Below, one piece after another: positions 8,392 to 14,726 of a stretch of 46,492 bases of DNA. Below the pieces are notes generated by a model. It did not search any database. It was not told the origin of the DNA and saw nothing but the letters and a program-made list of their open reading frames with translations. Numbering within the stretch: the first letter of the stretch is position 1; each line of letters begins with the position of its first letter. A program made the translations under genes and the position numbers. The stretch spans positions 1-46,492 of the forward strand of contig DCTX01000036.1 in the NCBI GenBank assembly GCA_002329325.1, written 5' to 3'. This stretch comes from Anaerolineales bacterium UBA1429. GTDB lineage: Bacteria > Chloroflexota > Anaerolineae > UBA1429.

Positions 8392-8420
8392 TTGACGCTT
8401 CCCCAGGGGGCGGGTAGAAT
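8392..8420 (+). promoter_or_regulatory. sigma70-type promoter for the carboxypeptidase-rluB-cmk operon
   Basis: TTGACG (8392-8397), a 17-bp spacer and TAGAAT (8415-8420). The predicted start near 8427 supports translation from GTG 8455 rather than from upstream ATG codons. Confidence 0.75.
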
Positions 8421-8454
8421 CCCCCCAGTCGGCGCGATCCACCGAGGGAACCCA

Positions 8455-9549
8455 GTGTCACGGCGTCTTTTCTTCCTTCTCCTCCTATGCCTGATGGCCG
8501 CGAATCTCGGTTTCGGGCCCCCGCGCCTGACCGATTCGGATCTGGGCGCCAAGGCGCTCACCCCGCAGCAGATCGTCCTGATGCGCGAGGCCCGCGCCCC
8601 CGAGCTGACGGCGGCCGCGGCGCTGTTGGTGAACCCTACCACGGGCCAGGTGCTCTATGCCCAGAACGAGCATGCCCGGCGAGCCCCCGCCAGCCTGACC
8701 AAGCTGCTCACGGCGCTGGTGGCCCTGGAGCGCGCCGATCTGGACCGGCCCATCACGATCCTGGAGGAGGACCTGGCCGTCTGGACCATGATCGGCCTGC
8801 GCGAGGAGGAGGTCCTGACGCTGCGGGAGATCCTGCCGGTGTTGTTGGTGCCTTCGGACAACGCGGCGGCCATGGCCATCGCCCGCAACCTGGGCGGCGA
8901 CGTGGGCACCTTTGTGGGGTGGATGAACGAGTGGGTGGACAACTGGGGCCTGCAGAATACCCACTTTGCCAACCCCAGCGGCCTGGATGACGAGGACAAC
9001 TACACCTCGGCCTGGGACATGGCCCGCATCGCCCTATATGTGATGGAGAACCCGCTGCTGCGCGATATCCTGGGGCGGCCGGAGATGGTCGCTGCCGACC
9101 GCCGGCTCGTCAACACCAACGAGATGCTCACCCGCTATCCGGGGACCGTGGGCGTCAAGACGGGCACCGAGACCCTGGCGGGCGAGTGTCTCATCACCCT
9201 TGTCGAGAGGCGTCAGGGCAAGGCCCTGTCGGTGATCCTGGGCTCCACCGACCGCTATGCCGATGCCACCGCCCTGCTGGACTATTTCTACGGCAACTAT
9301 GCCGAGCTGCGGGTGACGCTGCCCCCTTCGCCCATCAATCGCTATGTGGACGCAAATGGCGAGCTGCACGCCTTTGGCCTGGAAGAGCCCCTCACCCTTC
9401 TGGTGCGCTCCTGGCAGGCAGGGTCGGTGACGTTGGTGCGGCGCATCGACAACCCTGCCACGAACCCGGCGCCCGACGAGCCTATCGGCCGCCTGCAGGT
9501 GTACCTGGCGGGCCGCCCGCTCTTGGAGGCGCCTCTCTATGCCCAGTGA
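8455..9549 (+). CDS. D-alanyl-D-alanine carboxypeptidase (DacA/DacF-like, peptidase S11)
   Basis: A 364-residue exported penicillin-binding protein that trims the terminal D-Ala from peptidoglycan stem peptides. A signal peptide (SRRLFFLLLLCLMAANLGFG) is followed by the S11 domain: SxxK as SLTK with Ser80 and Lys83, SxN as SDN within PSDNAAA, and the KTG box in VGVKTGTE. The C-terminal 80 residues match the small beta-rich domain common after S11 catalytic domains; no clear C-terminal membrane anchor is visible. GTG 8455 is chosen because GAGGGA lies five bases upstream and the promoter ends at 8420. The stop overlaps the next gene's start by 11 bp, showing an operon. Confidence 0.9.
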   Translation: MSRRLFFLLLLCLMAANLGFGPPRLTDSDLGAKALTPQQIVLMREARAPELTAAAALLVNPTTGQVLYAQNEHARRAPASLTKLLTALVALERADLDRPITILEEDLAVWTMIGLREEEVLTLREILPVLLVPSDNAAAMAIARNLGGDVGTFVGWMNEWVDNWGLQNTHFANPSGLDDEDNYTSAWDMARIALYVMENPLLRDILGRPEMVAADRRLVNTNEMLTRYPGTVGVKTGTETLAGECLITLVERRQGKALSVILGSTDRYADATALLDYFYGNYAELRVTLPPSPINRYVDANGELHAFGLEEPLTLLVRSWQAGSVTLVRRIDNPATNPAPDEPIGRLQVYLAGRPLLEAPLYAQ

Positions 9550-10333
9550 ACCCCAGCGCCTGCAGAAGGTCATGGCCCAGGCGGGGGTGGCCTCGCGGCG
9601 CAAGTGCGAGGAACTGATCGCCGCCGGGCGCGTGCGGGTCAACGGCGCCGTGGTGGACCAGATGGGCGTTCGCGTGCGCCCCGGCGTGGATCGCATCGAG
9701 GTGGACGGCGTTCTGGTGGGCGAGGCCCCCGCGCTCGCCTACTATCTGCTTCATAAGCCGGTGGGGTATCTCTCCACCGTCCGCGACCCCCACGGCGGCA
9801 GGCTGGCCGTGGAACTGGTGCCCGGCGAGCAGCGCCTCTACCCGGTGGGGCGGCTGGACCGCGACAGCGAGGGGCTGCTGCTCTTTACCAACGACGGCGA
9901 GCTGGCCCTGCGCCTGACGCACCCGCGCTACGCCCACAGCAAGGAATATCGCGTCCTGATCGGTGGGGCGCTATCGCCTGAGCAGGCCGAGCGCCTGGCC
10001 GAGGGCATCGCCCTCGGGGACGGGCCGCGCCCCGCCCGCGCCAGGGTCAAGCGCCTGGGCCCCGGCTGGGCCTGGCGCGGCGAGCCGGTGCCGCAGGGCG
10101 CCCAGTGGATCGGCCTCATCCTGCGGGAGGGGCGCAAGCGTCAGATTCGCGAGATGCTGCGCGCCCTGGCGGTCCCCGTGTTGCGCCTGATCCGCGTGCG
10201 CATGAGCATCCTGCGCCTGGGCGACCTGGCGCCCGGCCAGGGGCGCTGGCTCACCGCGGAGGAAGCGCAAGCCCTGCGCCAGGCCGTCAGGCTGGATCCC
10301 CGCGTCGCGGCGAAAGGAGACCCGTGCGACTGA
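9539..10333 (+). CDS. rluB: RsuA/RluB/RluE/RluF-family rRNA pseudouridine synthase
   Basis: A 264-residue RNA-modifying enzyme. The N-terminal S4 RNA-binding domain runs from about residue 4 to 60 (RLQKVMAQAGVASRRKCEELI). The pseudouridine synthase domain follows, with the catalytic Asp in GRLDRDSEGLLLFTNDGEL and the conserved EGRKRQIREM segment. The family modifies 16S or 23S rRNA; RluB-type (23S helix 89) is the usual assignment for single-copy genes next to cmk, but the exact target is not provable here. It overlaps the gene before it and, by 10 bp, cmk after it. Confidence 0.88.
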   Translation: MPSEPQRLQKVMAQAGVASRRKCEELIAAGRVRVNGAVVDQMGVRVRPGVDRIEVDGVLVGEAPALAYYLLHKPVGYLSTVRDPHGGRLAVELVPGEQRLYPVGRLDRDSEGLLLFTNDGELALRLTHPRYAHSKEYRVLIGGALSPEQAERLAEGIALGDGPRPARARVKRLGPGWAWRGEPVPQGAQWIGLILREGRKRQIREMLRALAVPVLRLIRVRMSILRLGDLAPGQGRWLTAEEAQALRQAVRLDPRVAAKGDPCD

Positions 10334-11028
10334 TCACCATCGCCATGGATGGCCCGGCGGCCTCGGGCAAGAGCACCATCGGCCAGCGCCTGGCCGATGC
10401 CCTGGGCTATCTCTACTTTGATACCGGCGTCATGTACCGGGCTGTGGCCTGGGCGGCCCTGGACCGCGGCATTCCCATCGAGGACGAGGCCCAGGTGACC
10501 GAGCTGGCCCGCGCTCTGGAGATCCGAGTCGAGCCCCCTACGGTGAGCGACGGCCGCCAGAACACCATCCTGGCCGATGGCGAGGACATCACCTGGCAGA
10601 TCCGCGAGGCCGCGGTGAACCAGGCCGTCTCGCCCGTGGCGACGTATCCTGGCGTGCGCGCCGCGCTGGTCGCCCAGCAGCGCCGCATCGGCGGCCGGGG
10701 CGGCATCGTCATGGTGGGGCGCGATATCGGCACCGTCGTGCTGCCCGAGGCGGAGCTCAAGGTGTACCTGGATGCCAGCCTGGCCGTGCGCGCCCAGCGT
10801 CGCTACCGAGAGGTGGTGGAGCGGGGGGGCACGCGCTCTCTGCAGGATGTGGTGGCCGAGATCCGGCGCCGCGACGAGATCGACAGCTCCCGGGCGGCGG
10901 CGCCCCTCACCCAGGCCCCCGACGCCTTTTACCTGGATACCTCCGAGCTGGATATCGAGCAGGTCGTCCAGCGGATCCTGACGGAGGCGATGCGCGTGGC
11001 GGGGCAAGGCCCAGATGGCTGCCGCTGA
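10324..11028 (+). CDS. cmk: Cytidylate kinase
   Basis: A 234-residue P-loop kinase phosphorylating CMP and dCMP. The N-terminus MRLITIAMDGPAASGKST carries the Walker A loop; FDTGVMYRAVA and the VMVGRDIGTVVLP segment are typical of Cmk, as are the R-rich lid (RRYREV) and the RRDEIDSSR region. Length agrees with the bacterial family (about 220-230). GTG 10324 is preceded by AAAGGAGA. It overlaps the 3' end of the pseudouridine synthase gene and the 5' end of the DUF512 gene, giving continuous translational coupling. Confidence 0.95.
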   Translation: MRLITIAMDGPAASGKSTIGQRLADALGYLYFDTGVMYRAVAWAALDRGIPIEDEAQVTELARALEIRVEPPTVSDGRQNTILADGEDITWQIREAAVNQAVSPVATYPGVRAALVAQQRRIGGRGGIVMVGRDIGTVVLPEAELKVYLDASLAVRAQRRYREVVERGGTRSLQDVVAEIRRRDEIDSSRAAAPLTQAPDAFYLDTSELDIEQVVQRILTEAMRVAGQGPDGCR

Positions 11029-12394
11029 ACGCCACGCCTCGCCCGGCGGCCTGGTGGCCGCTGTGGAGCCCGCCAGCCTCGCCGACGAGGTGGGCATCGA
11101 GCCGGGCGACCGCCTGCTCTCCATCAACGGCCATGCCCTGCGCGACGAGATCGATGTGCGCTACTATGGCGCCGATGAGGAGCTGACCCTGGTCGTCCTG
11201 CGGGAGAGCCAGCAGTACACCATCGAGATCGAGCGGGACTATGACGAGCGCCTGGGCATCGTCTTTGCAGAGCCTCTGTTCGATGGCATCCGCGAGTGCG
11301 CCAATCAGTGTCCCTTCTGCTTTGTGGCCCAGATGCCTCCGCGCAAGGCCTCTGGCATGCGCCGCTCCCTCTATGTGCGCGATGACGACTATCGCCTCTC
11401 CTTCCTGCACGGCAGCTATGTCACGCTGACGAATCTGGACGATGCCGATTGGCGCCGTATCGGCGAGCAGCGGCTGAGCCCATTGTACGTCTCGGTGCAC
11501 GCCGCCGATCTGGCCACGCGCCGCAGGCTGCTGGGCAATCCGAGCGCGCCCGACGTGCTGGCCCAGCTCGCACGCCTGGGCGAGTTGGGCGTCCAGGTGC
11601 ACGGGCAGATTGTGCTGGTGCCCGGCCAGAACGATGGCGCCATCCTGGCGGATACGATCGAGCGCCTGCTGACGCTGTGGCCCACGGTCCAGAGCCTGGC
11701 GCTGGTGCCCGTGGGGCTGACCCGCTACTGCCGCCGCCAGCTGGCCCGCCCCACGGGTGAGGATGCCCGGGCGGCCCTGGACCTGGGCGACCGGTATCGC
11801 GCCGACATCCGGGCGATCACGGGCACGACCTGGCTCTACCCCTCGGACGAACTGTACCTGGTGGCGGGCCGCCCGTTGCCTCCGGCGGCGTTCTATGAGG
11901 ATGACGCGCAGCGCGAGAACGGCGTCGGGCTGGTGCGCGCCCTGCTGGACGACTGGGCGCGGGTCGAGCGCCGGGCCAGGCGGGGCGCCCTGCGGGGGCA
12001 GCCGCTGGCCGGCTTGAGGGCTACGCTGGTCTGTGGTATGCTCATCGCGCCGTTGTTGGAGCGGCTGGCCCGCGAGGCCGGCGAGCTGAGCGGCGCCCAG
12101 TTGGTGCTCCTGCCGGTGGAGAGCGGTCTGTTTGGCCCCAGCGTGACCGTCTCGGGCCTGCTGACCGGCGCCGACGTGTTGGCCGCCCTGGAGGGGCGCG
12201 ATCCCGGCGACCTGGTGTGCATCCCACGCGCCATGCTGGACGAGGCCGGGGAGCGCACGCTGGATGACATGACGCCAGCCGAGATGGCCGGGCGCCTTGG
12301 CAGCCCGGTGGCGCCCGTGGCGACCATGAGCGAGGTGCTGGCGGCCCTGGGCTGGCCAGGAGGAGCCGTGAAGGGAGGTGACACGAGGAACTAA
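11015..12394 (+). CDS. PDZ-radical SAM-DUF512 protein
   Basis: A 459-residue protein of the conserved DUF512 family. An N-terminal PDZ-like segment (residues about 10-70, LVAAVEPASLADEVGIEPGD) is followed by a radical SAM domain with the canonical CX3CX2C cluster C95-C99-C102 (ECANQCPFCFV), then the DUF512 region. Members are common in Clostridia and Chloroflexi, often near the Der GTPase gene. The reaction is not known to me; an iron-sulfur, SAM-dependent radical enzyme is supported by the cluster motif. The start overlaps cmk by 14 bp. The downstream gene is glmS after a structured leader. Confidence 0.88.
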   Translation: MAAAERHASPGGLVAAVEPASLADEVGIEPGDRLLSINGHALRDEIDVRYYGADEELTLVVLRESQQYTIEIERDYDERLGIVFAEPLFDGIRECANQCPFCFVAQMPPRKASGMRRSLYVRDDDYRLSFLHGSYVTLTNLDDADWRRIGEQRLSPLYVSVHAADLATRRRLLGNPSAPDVLAQLARLGELGVQVHGQIVLVPGQNDGAILADTIERLLTLWPTVQSLALVPVGLTRYCRRQLARPTGEDARAALDLGDRYRADIRAITGTTWLYPSDELYLVAGRPLPPAAFYEDDAQRENGVGLVRALLDDWARVERRARRGALRGQPLAGLRATLVCGMLIAPLLERLAREAGELSGAQLVLLPVESGLFGPSVTVSGLLTGADVLAALEGRDPGDLVCIPRAMLDEAGERTLDDMTPAEMAGRLGSPVAPVATMSEVLAALGWPGGAVKGGDTRN

Positions 12395-12416
12395 AGGACC
12401 GTGACGGAGGGAAACA

Positions 12417-12638
12417 GCGCATGGGCTGCCGAGGGTGGGCGCACGTCGCCCGCTCAGGGCAGTTGACGAGGATGGGGTTGCCTGTAGCGATACAGGCCTA
12501 ACCCGGCAGCCGCCGGGGAAAATCGAAGATCAGCGGAAGCCCCCAGGGTACGCCACACCCTGTTGCTTGCCCTCCTTGGATCAAGATCTGCCGCAAAGAC
12601 GACGGGTGACCGTCGGGACAGAACGCAGATCGGTGGCG
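12417..12638 (+). ncRNA. glmS ribozyme (glucosamine-6-phosphate-activated self-cleaving riboswitch)
   Basis: Located 130 bp before glmS. The conserved core GTTGACGAGGATGGGGTT (12462-12479) nearly matches the B. subtilis glmS ribozyme. A P1-like hairpin (12426-12462) precedes it, and AGCGC at 12416-12420 puts the cleavage site between A12416 and G12417. P3 forms as TGGGG (12473-12477) with CCCCA (12541-12545). ATCGAA (12522-12527) and a GCGG core follow the usual order. A hairpin CAGGGT/ACCCTG (12544-12562) presents loop CGCCAC (12551-12556), which pairs perfectly with GTGGCG (12633-12638) after P4, as in pseudoknot P3.1. P4 is GATCTGC/GCAGATC (12585-12631) capped by CGACGG-GTGA-CCGTCG. An insertion of about 42 nt (12480-12521) with two hairpins is unusual. 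Confidence 0.92.
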
Positions 12639-12700
12639 CATGTTGCGCAACGGGCGCGCCTTGGGCGATGCCCCTCTGCGTGATATGTTCCTTGTCGGAG

Positions 12701-12719
12701 TGCGCCGCCTCTCGGCGCA
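12701..12719 (+). other. Hairpin in the leader between the ribozyme and glmS
   Basis: The stretch 12639-12768 holds no gene. It contains a small palindrome GTTGCGCAAC (12642-12651) and a 7-bp hairpin TGCGCCG/CGGCGCA with a five-base loop at 12701-12719, 34 bases before the glmS Shine-Dalgarno. No U-tract follows, so an intrinsic terminator is unlikely. Its role, if any, in processing or translation is unknown. Confidence 0.5.
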
Positions 12720-12768
12720 TCCCCCGGCATGGCATGTGATTCCTGTTTCCTACAAGGAGGGACACTCC

Positions 12769-14613
12769 ATGTGTGGCATCGTTGGCTATGTTGGTTCGCG
12801 CTCGGCCGCCGATATCATCATCGAGGGGCTGGAGCGCCTGGAATACCGGGGTTATGACTCGGCCGGCCTGGCCGTGCTCAACGGCCAGGGCATCGAGCGC
12901 CGCCGCAGCGTGGGCAAGATACAGAACCTGGCGGCCCAGGTCGCGGTCAGTCCCCTGGTGGGTGGCGTGGGCATGGGCCACACCCGCTGGGCTACCCACG
13001 GCGCCGTGACCGAGGACAACGCCCACCCCCACACCGATGGCGACGGGATCGTCGCCGTGGTACAGAACGGCATCGTAGAGAACTATCGCGCCCTCAAGGC
13101 GGAGCTCGAGGCCGCGGGCGTCGCCTTTCGCTCCCAGACCGATACCGAGGTGATCGCGCACCTGATCGCGCGCCACTATCAGCGCGGCCAGCGCTCCTTG
13201 GCGGACGCCGTCCGGCTGACGTTGGCGGAGCTGGAGGGCCCCAGCGCCGTCGTGGTGATGAGCAGTCTGGAGCCCGGCCTGCTGGTGGCGGGGCGCGTGG
13301 GCCACGCCGGCGCCGTGGTAATTGGCCTGGGCGAAGACGAGAACCTCGTCGCTTCGGACACCCTGGCCCTCATGGTGCACACGCGGCGCGTCGTGTACCT
13401 GGAGCACGGCGAGGTGGCCTCCGTCACCGCCGCGGACGTGTCCGTGTGCGACCTGGCGGGCCGCGCGCTGCACAAGGACGTGGCGACACTCTCCGGCGAC
13501 CCGGTGCAGGCGGCCAAGCAGGGCTATCGCCACTTTATGCTCAAAGAGATCTATGAGCAGCCCCAGTCCCTCACCGACGCGTTGCGGGGCCGGGTGGATC
13601 TGGATAGCGACCAGGTGATCCTGCCGGATCTGCGGGGCATGGAGCCGGTCTTCCCGCACCTGCGGCGGCTGCACGCCGTCGCCTGCGGCACCGCCTGGCA
13701 CGCCTGCCTGATGGCCAAGTTCATGATCGAGGACCTGGCGCGGCTGCCCGTCGAGGTGGACTATGGCTCCGAGTTCCGCTACCGCAACCCGCTGCTGGAG
13801 CCGGGCAGCGTCGTGCTCGTCATCACCCAGTCGGGCGAGACGGTGGACACCCTGGCGGCCATGGAGGCGGCCCGCGAGAAGGGCATGCAGTCCATCGCCC
13901 TGGTGAACGTCGTCGGCAGTCAGGCCGCGCGCCTGGCCGATGGCGTGATCCCTCTCAACGCCGGGCCCGAGATCGGCGTGGCCTCCACCAAGGCCTTTAC
14001 CTCGCAGGTGTTGGCATCGTTCCTGCTGGGCATCTACCTGGGGACCCGCCGCGGCGTCCTGGAGCGGGACCAGCGCGCCGCGCTGCTGGCCGAAGTGGGG
14101 CGGCTGCCCGGCCTGGTGGGCGAGCTGCTGGCCGATGGCTCGGACTATGCCCGGATCGCCCGCCAGTACATGCACTGCGAGCATTTCCTGTACCTGGGCC
14201 GGGGGATGAACTATCCCATCGCGCTGGAGGGGGCTCTCAAGCTGAAGGAGATCTCGTACATCCACGCCGAGGGCTATCCGGCGGGCGAGATGAAACACGG
14301 CCCCATCGCCCTCATCGACGAATCCATGCCGGTGGTGGCGATCTGCCCCGATGACCGGGTGCGCAGCAAGATGCTCTCCAACATCGAGCAGGTCAAGGCG
14401 CGGGGCGGCCGGGTGATCGCCGTCGCCACCGAGGGCGATGACGAGGTGGGCGACAAGGCCGATGACGTCATCTGGATCCCCGCCGCGGGGCCATACATGA
14501 CGCCGCTGCTGGCCGTGGTGCCGCTGCAGTTGCTGGCCTATCACATCGCCGTGCTGCGCGGCTGCGATGTGGACCAGCCCCGCAACCTGGCCAAGAGCGT
14601 GACGGTGGAGTAG
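12769..14613 (+). CDS. glmS: Glutamine-fructose-6-phosphate aminotransferase (isomerizing)
   Basis: A 614-residue enzyme making glucosamine-6-phosphate from fructose-6-phosphate and glutamine, the first step to UDP-GlcNAc and peptidoglycan. The N-terminal glutamine amidotransferase domain starts MCGIVGYVG, with the nucleophile Cys exposed after Met removal; GYDSAGLA and HTRWATHG are typical. Two SIS isomerase domains follow (about 285-600) with CGTAWHACL, TQSGETVDT, and the C-terminal DQPRNLAKSVTVE signature. Length fits the family (about 610). The ATG at 12769 has AAGGAGG eight bases upstream. Expression is probably repressed by the ribozyme at 12417-12638 when glucosamine-6-phosphate accumulates. 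Confidence 0.97.
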   Translation: MCGIVGYVGSRSAADIIIEGLERLEYRGYDSAGLAVLNGQGIERRRSVGKIQNLAAQVAVSPLVGGVGMGHTRWATHGAVTEDNAHPHTDGDGIVAVVQNGIVENYRALKAELEAAGVAFRSQTDTEVIAHLIARHYQRGQRSLADAVRLTLAELEGPSAVVVMSSLEPGLLVAGRVGHAGAVVIGLGEDENLVASDTLALMVHTRRVVYLEHGEVASVTAADVSVCDLAGRALHKDVATLSGDPVQAAKQGYRHFMLKEIYEQPQSLTDALRGRVDLDSDQVILPDLRGMEPVFPHLRRLHAVACGTAWHACLMAKFMIEDLARLPVEVDYGSEFRYRNPLLEPGSVVLVITQSGETVDTLAAMEAAREKGMQSIALVNVVGSQAARLADGVIPLNAGPEIGVASTKAFTSQVLASFLLGIYLGTRRGVLERDQRAALLAEVGRLPGLVGELLADGSDYARIARQYMHCEHFLYLGRGMNYPIALEGALKLKEISYIHAEGYPAGEMKHGPIALIDESMPVVAICPDDRVRSKMLSNIEQVKARGGRVIAVATEGDDEVGDKADDVIWIPAAGPYMTPLLAVVPLQLLAYHIAVLRGCDVDQPRNLAKSVTVE

Positions 14614-14673
14614 GGGGGCGGATGCCCGCCAACGCCTTCGCCAACGCAGACTGATGGCGCCGACGCCGAGTCT

Positions 14674-14711
14674 CCGCCCACTCTCCCATGCCGGCATGGG
14701 AGAGTGGGCGG
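14674..14711. terminator. 38-bp perfect palindrome, probable bidirectional terminator
   Basis: Bases 14674-14692 and 14693-14711 are exact reverse complements with no spacer, between the convergent glmS and the GlmR-PMM fusion gene. No T-tract follows on either strand, so termination is inferred from position. It could also extrude as a cruciform. Confidence 0.65.
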
Positions 14712-14726
14712 CGCGTGCTCGCCTCG

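Noticed and set aside
12435..12683. Small plus-strand open frame over the glmS leader
   Set aside because: The region is explained by the glmS ribozyme structure and the predicted peptide has no similarity to a known family.
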